Assembly (NCBI GenBank): GCA_003819755.1
Contig: RPQK01000087.1
Coordinates: 1 to 14,686 of the forward strand
From: Acidobacteriota bacterium
GTDB taxonomy: Bacteria > Acidobacteriota > UBA6911 > RPQK01
DNA length: 14,686 bases
Direction of reading: 5' to 3'
The position numbers were made by a program, and so were the translations under genes. The notes below the pieces were generated by a model, which was given only the letters and a program-made list of their open reading frames with translations, was not told the DNA's origin and did no database searches. Shown here piece after piece: positions 7,274-14,686 of this stretch. Within the stretch, counting starts at the first letter, position 1. Each line of letters opens with the position of its first letter.

Positions 7274-7283
7274 GACTCTGGTG
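7274..7283 (+). repeat. Right copy of the 10-bp direct repeat flanking the palindromic element
   Basis: GACTCTGGTG is identical in sequence and orientation to 7005-7014. See the palindromic element for context. Confidence 0.55.
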
Positions 7284-7319
7284 CCGCCCTCACTTCGCCC
7301 CTTCTCCCCTTCGCCCCTG

Positions 7320-8528
7320 CTATCGTGCAAGTGTTTTCGCCTGCGGCAACTTGTTGTCCCAATGGTGTTCGAGCTTGACTGACCCGGAGTCGGCCCCTCC
7401 GTGCACTGTGAAGTTCGCCGCTCGTTCGACGATGTGGTAAGCCTGAAGGTTGTCCTGATCGGTGGTGACAACATTGAAGTAGTACGCACCCGATAGGAGC
7501 GGGATCTTCGGGAAGACCAGGCTGCCGTAAAAGTGGCCAGGCTCCAATGGGAGAAGCTCAACGCCATCCTTGGTATTCGTGGTCGTGTAGAACAGCAGTC
7601 CGTCATTACGGACGATACTTGCCGCAATACCCGGAGTGCCTTGAAATTTCCTGCCGAAAAACGCCCAGATGTCCAACCGGATAGTGTCCCCGGTTTCGAA
7701 ATCAGCGGCTGGAGCACCATCGGCGTCCAGCGTCGCTACTCTTTCGATCGCGCAGTCTAGAGAGTCGTTCTGCTGAGGCGGGTATCCATTGAGTGGCTTT
7801 CGCTCCTCGCGTAGCTCGTTGGTATACCGGTCAACGACCCGAGCCGCGTCGTCGACCGCCAGTGCTGCTCCCCGATCCAGCCACAAGGCCCTGTCGCACA
7901 TCGTTTTAACCTGGTAGAGATTGTGGGAGCAGAAGATGATCGTCTTGCCCTGCCTCCGGAAGTCCATGATCCGGTCGGTGCACTTCTTCTGGAAATGCTG
8001 ATCCCCAACGGCCAGAGCCTCGTCGATAATCAAGACGGCCGGGTCGAATCCCGTGGCGACTGCGAACCCGAGCCTCAGGAACATCCCTGAGGAGTACGTC
8101 TTGACCGGTTTGTCCACGAACTCGCTCAGTTCACTGAAATCAATAATCTCCTCTTCCCGATCTTTTACCTCCTCGCGGCTCAGTCCTTGGAGTGCCCCGT
8201 TGAAGTAAATGTTCTCCCGCCCGGAGAACTCCGGGTGAAAACCGGCGCCTAGTTCCAGAAGAGCGCTGATCCGACCGCTGACATGCGCCTCGCCGACGGT
8301 GGCGAACGCTGTGCCGGCCAGGATCTTGAGAAGCGTGCTTTTGCCCGCGCCGTTATTGCCGACCACGCCGAACGCTTCGCCTTCCTGAAGCTCGAACGAA
8401 ATATCCTTTAGTGCCCATTGCCGACTGTGGGAGGTAACGCCCAAGAGGACCTCTTTGAGGAGGGAGCGAGGACCCCAATAGTGCTTGTAGACTTTGCTCA
8501 GATGATTGACGACAACCGCAGAGCTCAT
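7320..8528 (-). CDS. wzt: Polysaccharide ABC exporter, ATP-binding subunit with C-terminal Wzt-type domain
   Basis: 402 residues. The N-terminal nucleotide-binding domain (about 1-240) has Walker A GNNGAGKST (57-65), an ABC signature SSGMF in YSSGMFLRLGFA (145-156), Walker B AVLIIDE (164-170) and the switch His in CSHN (202). The SSGM signature with GAGFHPEFSGRENIY is typical of the Wzt/TagH/RfbE subfamily that powers export of undecaprenyl-linked O-antigen or teichoic-type polymers. A C-terminal extension (about 250-395, beta-rich) matches the position and size of the Wzt domain that recognises the non-reducing end of the glycan in known O-antigen exporters. It acts on the cytoplasmic face of the inner membrane with the permease encoded just upstream. 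Its ATG overlaps the permease TGA by four bases (ATGA, 8525-8528), so translation is probably coupled. Confidence 0.93.
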   Translation of the reverse strand: MSSAVVVNHLSKVYKHYWGPRSLLKEVLLGVTSHSRQWALKDISFELQEGEAFGVVGNNGAGKSTLLKILAGTAFATVGEAHVSGRISALLELGAGFHPEFSGRENIYFNGALQGLSREEVKDREEEIIDFSELSEFVDKPVKTYSSGMFLRLGFAVATGFDPAVLIIDEALAVGDQHFQKKCTDRIMDFRRQGKTIIFCSHNLYQVKTMCDRALWLDRGAALAVDDAARVVDRYTNELREERKPLNGYPPQQNDSLDCAIERVATLDADGAPAADFETGDTIRLDIWAFFGRKFQGTPGIAASIVRNDGLLFYTTTNTKDGVELLPLEPGHFYGSLVFPKIPLLSGAYYFNVVTTDQDNLQAYHIVERAANFTVHGGADSGSVKLEHHWDNKLPQAKTLAR

Positions 8529-9310
8529 ATCAGATCGACCAGTTCATTCCGGGTCCTGTTGAGGATGAAACAGCCGAGATAGTACGAAATGACGGAGAAA
8601 GCCAGCCAGTAAGCCACGCCGCCAAATGACGGGAGTGGACTGCCTAGAAACACAAATCGATATGCCTCGACCATGTGGGTCAATGGGTTCAGGTTCAGAA
8701 TCCAACGGAACGGTTCGGGTGCCTGCGTCTTCGAGTAGACCATGGGCGTGACCCAGAACATAAACATGAAGAGGACACCCAGGATCTGGGCAATGTCGCG
8801 GAAGAAGACGTTCAGGCACGCGACCAGCAGTGACAGACCGTAGATCATCAGGATCTGGAAGATGTACAGCAGGAAGGCGAGAGCGAACAGGTCCAAGTTG
8901 AGAGTCTGATTAAAGATCAGCACGACGACGAAAACTATCGTGCCCAGGAACTGATGGAAGAAAGCGGACATCACCACGCTCAGCGGCAGGACTTCGAGCG
9001 GGAAACGGATCTTCTTGATCAGCGGGCTGTTTTCGATGAAGGTTCGCGACGACCTGGTGACGCCCTCCTGAAATGCCATCCAGGGGAGCAGGGCACAGAA
9101 GAGATATTCCGCAAACCGCCCCGTCGAAGGGTCGTCCCCGAAGCGCTCTTTCAGGACCAGCGAAAAGATTACCGTGTAGAGAACCAGCTGGATCAAGGGG
9201 TTCAGGATAGACCAGAAGACCCCGACGACTGAACCCGTGTATCGACTTCGAATGTCGCGAGCCACCAGTTCGCGAATGAGATACTTGTTGTCGAGAAGGG
9301 TGCTTAGCAT
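8525..9310 (-). CDS. wzm: Polysaccharide ABC exporter, membrane permease (ABC-2 family)
   Basis: 261 residues, a typical length for Wzm/TagG-type permeases. The sequence starts with an amphipathic segment (LIRELVARDIRSRYTGSVVGVFWSILNPL), the standard N-terminal signature of ABC-2 polysaccharide transporters. It then carries about six hydrophobic segments, ending near ISYYLGCFILNRTRNELVDLI. FRDIAQILGVLFMFMFWVTPMVY is another family-typical stretch. With the ATPase it would move a lipid-linked glycan across the inner membrane. It is the first gene of a two-gene minus-strand operon and is transcribed away from the ligase-family gene across a 121-bp spacer. TAAAGAA upstream of ATG 9310 is only a weak ribosome site. 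Confidence 0.93.
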   Translation of the reverse strand: MLSTLLDNKYLIRELVARDIRSRYTGSVVGVFWSILNPLIQLVLYTVIFSLVLKERFGDDPSTGRFAEYLFCALLPWMAFQEGVTRSSRTFIENSPLIKKIRFPLEVLPLSVVMSAFFHQFLGTIVFVVVLIFNQTLNLDLFALAFLLYIFQILMIYGLSLLVACLNVFFRDIAQILGVLFMFMFWVTPMVYSKTQAPEPFRWILNLNPLTHMVEAYRFVFLGSPLPSFGGVAYWLAFSVISYYLGCFILNRTRNELVDLI

Positions 9311-9431
9311 TTATTCTTTAGGACGGTGCTTTGATCAGGATCCAGAGAGATTCGCAAACCGCAGATCAGGACCCCCTGTAGACCGGCAACTGACGACCGG
9401 AAAAGCATAGACAGGAGTATACACCCGTTCC
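9311..9431. promoter_or_regulatory. Divergent promoter region between the exporter and the ligase/glycosyltransferase genes
   Basis: Both flanking genes are transcribed outward from this 121-bp spacer, so it should hold promoters for both, unless the plus-strand gene really starts at GTG 9543 and the spacer is longer. TATACA at 9418-9423 could be a plus-strand -10, but no good -35 stands at 16-18 bp. GACCGG is repeated directly at 9381-9386 and 9395-9400. No operator is identifiable. Confidence 0.4.
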
Positions 9432-11339
9432 TTGAGATCAACGTTTCTAAAAGCAAAGGACACTCATCACGAACAGGCGTCCAGAGGGCAACGATCCTCA
9501 ACCCGTTATGCTGGCCAACGGAGCAAACGCGGGAATCAGCCGGTGCACCCGACCGGGATCAGAGCAGAAACCGCTGTCTCATTGCTGGTCGCGTTGCTCC
9601 TGGCTGCCCTGCCTTTCGTAGTGAGTCCCGGAGGACTTGAGAAATTCAGGCTTCCCAAGGATGTCGTTTTCGGCGTTAGTGCGACGCTTATCGCCGGCAT
9701 ATTCTTTGGGGCCAATGGGGTGCGTCGACTCTGGAAGTGGCGCAGCTGGGAGGGTTTGCTGCTCCTGGCTGTCGGTTACCTGGTCGCGAACAGCCTTTGG
9801 AACCGGCGGGGAATCTCCGCATGGGCGGTCTGCTGGGTCGTCGGCGGGGTTCTGCTCTTGCTGGCAGTCTCCCGCGGTGTGCCGCAGGCTGATCACCCGC
9901 GGCTCTGGCTTGTACTAGGTTCGGCCTCGGCCGTCAATGCCTTCCTCGCTCTCCTCCAGTACTACGGCCGTTTTCCCCTATTGATTAGGAGCTCGGGGGA
10001 AACCCTGGAAGGACGGCTGACCCCAGCGGGATTGATCGGAGACGTCAATACCGGTGGATTCGTCTTCGGGCTGGCTGCCCTCATGCTCTTGTACCCGCTC
10101 GCCGCGCAGAAGAAGCCAGGATTGCGGATTTTCGCGGGTGGGCTTTTGGCGTTGAATCTGGTTGGTCTGATCATCACCCAGACGCTCAGCGCGATGCTCG
10201 GCTTTGGGGTCGCTTTTGTGCTCTGGCTGGGCCTTCATGGCTGGTGGCTGGTGCATACGCACAAGAATCCCAGGAAGGCTTATGGGCTGACTGCCGCCGC
10301 TATGGGATCGGTTGTGCTTGTGCTGCTTGTCGTCTTCCTGGTGAGCGGGACGGGGGAAAGAATCACGGGAGCTTGGTCGGCAATCCGTGCCGGTGATCCA
10401 ACCGAGTGGACTGCCGGTCGGTATCCGGTCTATCTGATCACCTGGCGGATGATCCGCGACTATCCGGTCTTGGGTCGGGGCCTGGGCTCCTTTGGCGTCG
10501 ACTTTTTTCGCTATCGCACGGAAACCGATCTCTCCCGGCTAACGATGATCGATCAACCGGGTGCTTTCCGGGAAGCTCATAACGATTACCTGCAGGTGTG
10601 GGAAGAACTGGGGCTGGTCGGTCTTGCCCTGTTTCTTGGCCTCCTGGTCATTCCCTGCGTCGAGGCTCTGCGCAAAGCACGTGTCTCCAAAGATCCGAAA
10701 AGCGTTTACCGGACCGGCATGCTAGTGCTGGGTATGGTCTTTACGGCCATTGCCTGCCTGGCATTCTTTCCGTTCCGCCTCTCCCTGACGGCACTGTGTG
10801 TTGTGCTGTTGCTTGCCGGCCTTCGTTCGATCGCCCACCAACCCGACGAAAAAACGCACCAACCGCTGCCGGCCAGCCAAAGCTGGAGATGGCGCGCGGT
10901 TTTGTTGGGAGTGGTCACAGTAATTGTCCTCTATTACGGGGTGCAGCACCTGCGGGCGAATTCGGAGATGGGACTTGCGGCCGAGATCCTGGAAAGAGGG
11001 TATTCGCCTTCATTGTCTCCTCGGGCAAAGCGCATTTACGCGGAAACAGCCCTTGTGCGGCTCAGGCGGGCAGAAGCGATGAGTCCGATCTACGAGAACT
11101 ACAATCTTCAAGGGTCCGCAAACATTCTTTTGGGTAATCATGAAGAGGCGGCGAGGCAATATGAACGAGCGGCCCGGTACATCCCGAGCCCGGAAGTGCT
11201 GACCAATCAGGCGGCGGCGCTGCTGGCGATCGGACAGAAGGAGAAGGCGCGCCGCCTGCTTGAAACGGCCTTGAAGTACAATCCGAACTACCCGAATGCC
11301 AGTCGGGCGTTGGAGTATTTGAAGAGCAGCCAGAATTAG
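9432..11339 (+). CDS. O-antigen ligase/polymerase-family membrane protein with C-terminal TPR domain
   Basis: 635 residues if started at TTG 9432. GTG 9543 (598 residues) is equally plausible, because the first 37 residues are basic, low-complexity and unlike the rest; GGGAA at 9531-9535 could serve the GTG. About ten or more hydrophobic segments span residues ~45-500. The family signature EAHNDYLQVWEELG (His383, Asn384) sits after a long periplasmic loop containing the GRYPVYLITWRMIRDYP and GLGSFGVDFF stretches. This is the Wzy_C/WaaL arrangement that transfers lipid-linked glycan to lipid A core, another acceptor or a growing chain. After the last helix (about 490-505) the tail (about 540-635) forms TPR-like helices (NLQGSANILLGNHEEAARQYERA; NQAAALLAIGQKEKARRLLETALKYNPN), probably periplasmic. 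Ligase versus polymerase cannot be decided from sequence; the neighbouring ABC exporter slightly favours a ligase. Confidence 0.88.
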   Translation: MRSTFLKAKDTHHEQASRGQRSSTRYAGQRSKRGNQPVHPTGIRAETAVSLLVALLLAALPFVVSPGGLEKFRLPKDVVFGVSATLIAGIFFGANGVRRLWKWRSWEGLLLLAVGYLVANSLWNRRGISAWAVCWVVGGVLLLLAVSRGVPQADHPRLWLVLGSASAVNAFLALLQYYGRFPLLIRSSGETLEGRLTPAGLIGDVNTGGFVFGLAALMLLYPLAAQKKPGLRIFAGGLLALNLVGLIITQTLSAMLGFGVAFVLWLGLHGWWLVHTHKNPRKAYGLTAAAMGSVVLVLLVVFLVSGTGERITGAWSAIRAGDPTEWTAGRYPVYLITWRMIRDYPVLGRGLGSFGVDFFRYRTETDLSRLTMIDQPGAFREAHNDYLQVWEELGLVGLALFLGLLVIPCVEALRKARVSKDPKSVYRTGMLVLGMVFTAIACLAFFPFRLSLTALCVVLLLAGLRSIAHQPDEKTHQPLPASQSWRWRAVLLGVVTVIVLYYGVQHLRANSEMGLAAEILERGYSPSLSPRAKRIYAETALVRLRRAEAMSPIYENYNLQGSANILLGNHEEAARQYERAARYIPSPEVLTNQAAALLAIGQKEKARRLLETALKYNPNYPNASRALEYLKSSQN

Positions 11340-11389
11340 TGCGTAATCGCGCGCACCCGACCATGTCGAGTGCGGGGGCCCCTACGCGA

Positions 11390-11443
11390 AACTTTGCCGG
11401 AGTTTCTCGGGTTCGTCAGGACGTGAGAAACTCCGGCAAAGTT
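11390..11443. repeat. 19-bp perfect inverted repeat ahead of the first GT4 gene
   Basis: AACTTTGCCGGAGTTTCTC (11390-11408) is exactly reverse-complementary to 11425-11443, with a 16-nt loop between. Two more pairs form outside it if A11389 is bulged. No T tract follows, so it is not a standard intrinsic terminator. It lies 50 bp after the ligase-family stop and 80 bp before the GT4 start. It could be a transcription-attenuating structure, an mRNA processing site or a dispersed repeat. Confidence 0.85.
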
Positions 11444-11472
11444 CGTGCAAGGAACAGGGGAGAAGGAGTCTG

Positions 11473-11556
11473 ATGGTTCACCAGGAGTGGTATCCGGTCC
11501 CTGGCTGCGAACTGTTGATCCCATGCGAGTTGCTTTCGACCTTCGACCAGCTTTGA
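11473..11556 (+). CDS. Possible 27-codon leader ORF overlapping the GT4 start
   Basis: ATG 11473 is preceded at 4-nt distance by AGAAGGAG (11461-11468), the best Shine-Dalgarno sequence seen in this part of the window. The frame runs 27 codons to TGA 11554-11556 and overlaps the first 34 bases of the GT4 gene in a different frame. The peptide starts MVHQEWYPVPGCELL and shows no family likeness. It may be a translated leader that loads ribosomes near the GT4 start, or the match may be accidental. Low confidence that it is a gene. Confidence 0.25.
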   Translation: MVHQEWYPVPGCELLIPCELLSTFDQL

Positions 11557-12674
11557 AGAAGAACTCCCGCCGCCGCGGGATCGGCAAATACACCTTTGAG
11601 CTGGCCAAGGCCCTGCTCGAAGTGGCAGATCCCCGACTAGAGTTGATTCTGTATGGGTGTGGGAAGGAGAAGCTCGATCTTCTGACCGGCCCGTACGAAT
11701 ACCGCCCCCTTTTCCAACTCCCGAAACCAAGCCGCTTGTCCTGGCTGCCCGACCGTTTTTTGTTGCCCCGGCAACTAAGCCGGGATAGGGCAGACGTCTT
11801 TCACGCCAACGACATCACTTCCATTGCTTTTCGCTCCGGCACGAAGACGGTCGTGACTGTTCACGATCTTATTCCGCTGGTTTTCCGGGAACAGATGAAG
11901 AAGTCGGTTCCCTGGGACTACGCTTTGGCGCTTCGGGAGGCTTTCAGGAGAATGGCAAGAGCCGACCTTGTCGTCACTGATTCGGCTCATTCAAAGTCCG
12001 ACATTTGCGGGCACCTGCCGGTGGATCCGGAGAGAGTAGCTGTCGTTTACCTGGGTTGCGATTCGCGTTTTGCCCCCCGCGAGCCAGCCTCCGCGAGGGG
12101 GCGAATTGCTGCGAGTTTCGGCATCTGTGAACCGTTCCTCTTTTATGTAGGCGGAACTGACTACCGGAAAAATCTTCCTTTGCTGATTGATGCTTTTGCG
12201 GAGATTCGACGCTCCGGCTACTCGGGAGTTCTGACAATGGCAGGCGAGACTTTTAACTGGGACATCGACGAGGTCCGCCGGCTTCGCATTCTGATAGCCG
12301 ACCACAAGCTCGAGCGGGCGGTAAGGTTTCCGGGCTTCGTCAGCGAGGACCAGCTGATCGACTTCTATTCCGGTTGCGACATGTTCCTGTTTCCGTCGTT
12401 GTACGAGGGTTTTGGCCTTCCCGTGCTGGAGGCGCTGCGTTGTGGCTCGGTGGTTCTGACGACCCGAGTTTCCTCAATACCGGAAGTGGCGGGGGACGCG
12501 GTTGCTTACTTCGATCACAACGACCCCTCCAGCCTAGCCCGAGAATTCCAGGAGCTCTACGGTAACGCGCCCAGACAGGAACAGCTTCGCAGCAAAGGTA
12601 TGGCGCGGGCAGCGGGATTCAGTTGGCATGAAGCGGCCCGAAAGCTGCTGACTCTTTATGAAAGCGTCCTCTAG
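11523..12674 (+). CDS. GT4-family (GT-B fold) glycosyltransferase, first of a pair
   Basis: 383 residues from ATG 11523. An upstream in-frame GTG at 11445 would add 26 residues, but the canonical GT4 N-terminus is MRVAFDLRPAL...RGIGKYTFELAKALLE, so I chose the ATG, although no Shine-Dalgarno sequence precedes it directly. The N-terminal acceptor-side domain includes DVFHANDITS and TVVTVHDLIPLVF. The C-terminal donor-binding domain starts near FLFYVGGTDYRKNLPLLIDAF and has the EX7E motif EGFGLPVLE (Glu295, Glu303), followed by a conserved-style RCGSVVLTTRVSSIPEVAGDAVAYFD segment. It is a retaining enzyme by family and cytoplasmic, using a nucleotide-sugar such as GDP-mannose (inferred, not shown). 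It would add a sugar to the lipid-linked glycan. The next gene overlaps it by 17 bp. Confidence 0.92.
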   Translation: MRVAFDLRPALKKNSRRRGIGKYTFELAKALLEVADPRLELILYGCGKEKLDLLTGPYEYRPLFQLPKPSRLSWLPDRFLLPRQLSRDRADVFHANDITSIAFRSGTKTVVTVHDLIPLVFREQMKKSVPWDYALALREAFRRMARADLVVTDSAHSKSDICGHLPVDPERVAVVYLGCDSRFAPREPASARGRIAASFGICEPFLFYVGGTDYRKNLPLLIDAFAEIRRSGYSGVLTMAGETFNWDIDEVRRLRILIADHKLERAVRFPGFVSEDQLIDFYSGCDMFLFPSLYEGFGLPVLEALRCGSVVLTTRVSSIPEVAGDAVAYFDHNDPSSLAREFQELYGNAPRQEQLRSKGMARAAGFSWHEAARKLLTLYESVL

Positions 12675-13665
12675 CCGGATCGGTATTGACACGCGATCGC
12701 TGTCTGCCGGCCCTCCCGGCATCCGCACGTACGTGACCAGCCTGCTGGCCCACCTGCCTTACCTGGACGGGCTGCCTGAGAGTCCACCTCGGAACAACTT
12801 CCTGTGGAACCAGATCCGCGTGCCCCTGGCGTTCCATGCGCGAGGCTGGCACGCTTACCATGCGCCTTCCTACACGGCTCCATTGATTGGCTGCCGCCCT
12901 CTGATCCTGACGGTACACGACGTCTCGTACCTGGCCAACCCCGATTGGTATCCTTACTCGGTTGGCTCGTTGCGTCTCCGGTACTACACGGCTTCTTTGT
13001 CGCGGGCTGATCGAATCATCGTTCCCTCCGAGTTCTCACGGGCCGAGTTGGTCAAATACCGCCCCGAAGTCGACACTCGCGTCCGTAGAATTTACCAAGG
13101 GGTCTCGGAGGAATTCTTCCCGGATCCGGTGCAGGCGCAAAGAGCGAGACAAGAACTGGCTCTTCCCAGGGAGTTCTTGTTGCACGTCGGCGACATTCAC
13201 ACCAGGAGGAACGTCCCCCTGATCGCCGAGGCGGCGCGAAGGCTCGGAGTCCCTCTGGTTCTAGTCGGCAGGGTGTTGAAGGGCGGTGAGGAATTCCGCC
13301 AGTGGCCATTGCGGTTCAATGGGCTGAGTGCGGATTTACTCCGCGGCGTTTACTCGGCGGCAACCGCATTGGTTTATCCGTCGCTCTACGAGGGCTTCGG
13401 GTTGCCCGTGGTAGAGGCGATGGCCTGCGGCCTGCCCGTCGTCGCCTCAAGGTCCGCCTGCCTGCCCGAAATCTGCGGCGATGCCGGAATTCTGGTTGAG
13501 GCAGACGTTCCGTCGTTTTGCGAAGGCATCCAGCGGGCGGCCAGCGAAAGGGAACGATACTGCGCCGCCGGCCTGGCCCGAAAACAGCAGTTCAGCTGGG
13601 AAAAGACCGCGCGCGAGACGGAAAAGGTGTACCAGGAAGTAGTCCCTGGGTTGGCGTTCCGCTGA
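12658..13665 (+). CDS. GT4-family (GT-B fold) glycosyltransferase, second of a pair
   Basis: 335 residues, shorter than usual for the family because the N-terminal domain is compact. It opens RIGIDTRSLSAGPPGIRTYVTSLLAHL, the glycine-containing loop region of GT4 enzymes. LILTVHDVSYL and RIIVPSEFSRAEL mark the first domain, and FLLHVGDIHTRRNVPLI starts the second. The EX7E motif is EGFGLPVVE (Glu245, Glu253), followed by ACGLPVVASRSACLPEICGDAGILVE. ATG 12658 lies within the last 17 bases of the upstream GT4 gene (stop 12672-12674), so the two are very probably translated together. The two GT4 proteins share the family core and probably act in sequence on the same glycan. Sugar specificity cannot be read from the sequence; mannosyltransferase-like is a guess from general resemblance. 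Confidence 0.92.
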   Translation: MKASSSRIGIDTRSLSAGPPGIRTYVTSLLAHLPYLDGLPESPPRNNFLWNQIRVPLAFHARGWHAYHAPSYTAPLIGCRPLILTVHDVSYLANPDWYPYSVGSLRLRYYTASLSRADRIIVPSEFSRAELVKYRPEVDTRVRRIYQGVSEEFFPDPVQAQRARQELALPREFLLHVGDIHTRRNVPLIAEAARRLGVPLVLVGRVLKGGEEFRQWPLRFNGLSADLLRGVYSAATALVYPSLYEGFGLPVVEAMACGLPVVASRSACLPEICGDAGILVEADVPSFCEGIQRAASERERYCAAGLARKQQFSWEKTARETEKVYQEVVPGLAFR

Positions 13666-13785
13666 GCTAGCGGAGAAGCTGACCGAGTCCCGCTTCGGTC
13701 CGCGGCGAGGGTCTTGAAAAGGGCCCTTACGCCGGTCGACGCGGTGCCCCGGTTTGCGCGGCTCTAAATGCTGGTAGCCCTGCCC
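13666..13785. other. Spacer between convergent glycosyltransferase genes with a small hairpin
   Basis: The GT4 and GT2 genes converge on this 120-bp gap. GACCGA (13681-13686) pairs with TCGGTC (13695-13700) around an 8-nt loop. No T tract follows on either side, so it is at best a weak terminator. Nothing else is apparent. Confidence 0.45.
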
Positions 13786-14679
13786 TCACCCCTCGGAGCC
13801 GACGTCGCTTCGCCGGAAGACGCGATTACGCAGCAGAGCCAGACGGTAGAGGCATTCGATCCCGGCGAGAACCATGGCATTCTTGACAGGGCCGGCGTTT
13901 AGACCGTAATGCTTCCGATAGAACAACTTCATTGCGTTGTAGAAGTGGAAGTTGCCGGCCCGCGCGTCCTGCGATGAGCTTCCCCGCTTGTGATGGATGA
14001 CGACGGCCTCCGGGTAGTAGCAGACTCGCCAGCCCGCCTGCATGGCCCGGTAACAGAAGTCGAGGTCTTCGCCGTAAAGAAAGAACGTCTCGTCGAGGAG
14101 CCCGATGCGGTCGCTTACTGGCGCCCGGAACATGAGAAACGAACCTGACACCGCCTCGACCGGGTGAGCCTGGCGATCATCGATGTAGGTGTAGTTGTAT
14201 CGGCCCAGGCGCTCACTGCGCGGGAAGAGCCGGCTAAGTCCGGTCAGGCGGTAAAAGGCGGTCGACGGGCGCGGTATGCTTCGCCGGCAGGCCAGTTGTA
14301 GGGATCCGTCCGGGTTTTGAACTCGGCATCCGACTATTCCTATCTCCGGCGTCTGCTCCAAATACGCAAGCGCTTTCTCGATCGCCCTGTCAGAGACCAC
14401 GCAATCCGGATTGAGAAGCAGGTAAGAACAGGCGGGAAAAGCCCGGATGCCGTGGTTACACCCTTGTGCAAAGCCAAGGTTGGCGGAATTGTAGACAATC
14501 GCGAGGTCAGGAAATCGGTGCTTCAGGAGTGGAAAGATCCGGCGATCCGAGGAGGCATTGTCGACCACCACCACTTTGACATTCGGAATCGCTGTCTCGC
14601 GGTAGACGCTGGCCAGACAGTCTTCGAGGTAAGCCTCCGAGTTGTAACTTACGATAACGACGGTGAGACGGCTGGTCAT
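13786..14679 (-). CDS. GT2-family (GT-A fold) glycosyltransferase, rhamnosyltransferase-like
   Basis: 297 residues. ATG at 14677-14679 begins the canonical MTSRLTVVIVSYNSEAYLEDCLASV; only 7 bases remain to the window edge, so its ribosome site and promoter are mostly outside. GT-A features in order: VVVVDNASSD (Asp40), NLGFAQGCNHGI (67-78), LLLNPDC with NPD at 90-92 (the DXD-equivalent metal/nucleotide site), EAVSGSFLMFR (175-185) and FFLYGEDLDFCYRAMQAGW with Glu204-Asp205 as the likely catalytic region. PEAVVIHHKRGSS and FYRKHYG near the C-terminus are typical of the WbbL-like rhamnosyltransferase subgroup. It is an inverting enzyme by family and adds a sugar, perhaps rhamnose, to a lipid-linked glycan. 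It faces the GT4 pair tail to tail and may belong to an operon continuing beyond the right edge. Confidence 0.92.
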   Translation of the reverse strand: MTSRLTVVIVSYNSEAYLEDCLASVYRETAIPNVKVVVVDNASSDRRIFPLLKHRFPDLAIVYNSANLGFAQGCNHGIRAFPACSYLLLNPDCVVSDRAIEKALAYLEQTPEIGIVGCRVQNPDGSLQLACRRSIPRPSTAFYRLTGLSRLFPRSERLGRYNYTYIDDRQAHPVEAVSGSFLMFRAPVSDRIGLLDETFFLYGEDLDFCYRAMQAGWRVCYYPEAVVIHHKRGSSSQDARAGNFHFYNAMKLFYRKHYGLNAGPVKNAMVLAGIECLYRLALLRNRVFRRSDVGSEG

Positions 14680-14686
14680 GGCCCGA

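Noticed and set aside
7048..7362. Open frames crossing the palindromic element on the minus strand
   Set aside because: Their translations derive from the hairpin repeats (recurring NPF-G/R-V) and from the antisense of the wzt end. They are by-products of the repeat, not genes.

Overview
This is bacterial DNA with moderately high GC. It carries a cell-surface locus: secreted proteins on the left and polysaccharide synthesis/export genes on the right. The organism is Gram-negative by inference, because there is an ABC-type O-antigen/polysaccharide exporter with a Wzt-like C-terminal domain and an O-antigen ligase/polymerase-family protein. The C-terminal domains of the 951-residue protein resemble secreted-protein tails I associate with Acidobacteriota. 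That placement is a weak inference, since no ribosomal or housekeeping marker is present.

Left part (1-7320), all on the plus strand: (i) the 3' end of a gene for a secreted-looking protein with very biased codon use, closed by a strong terminator; (ii) a two-gene unit encoding an Asp-box beta-propeller protein (1231-2595) and a large PKD/Ig-like repeat protein (2617-5472), both with signal peptides, closed by a long-stem terminator (5557-5604); (iii) a secreted 438-residue protein (stop at 6950), possibly a degenerate zinc-protease-like protein. The spacer 6951-7319 is dominated by a 250-bp nested palindromic repeat element flanked by a 10-bp direct repeat.

Right part (7320-14686): a minus-strand wzm-wzt pair (permease and ATPase, overlapping by ATGA) is transcribed divergently from a plus-strand run of an O-antigen ligase/polymerase-family membrane protein with C-terminal TPRs and two GT4 glycosyltransferases, the second overlapping the first by 17 bp. 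A minus-strand GT2 glycosyltransferase converges on them and reaches almost to the right edge. Together these would assemble a glycan on a lipid carrier (GT4, GT4, GT2), export it (Wzm/Wzt) and polymerise it or ligate it to its acceptor (ligase-family protein).

I see no complete novel defence or mobile system. The least ordinary items are the nested palindromic element with flanking direct repeats, the HExxH-degenerate secreted protein, a 19-bp perfect inverted repeat plus a well-placed Shine-Dalgarno/27-codon ORF ahead of the first GT4 gene, and the pairing of an ABC exporter with a TPR-tailed Wzy/WaaL-family protein.
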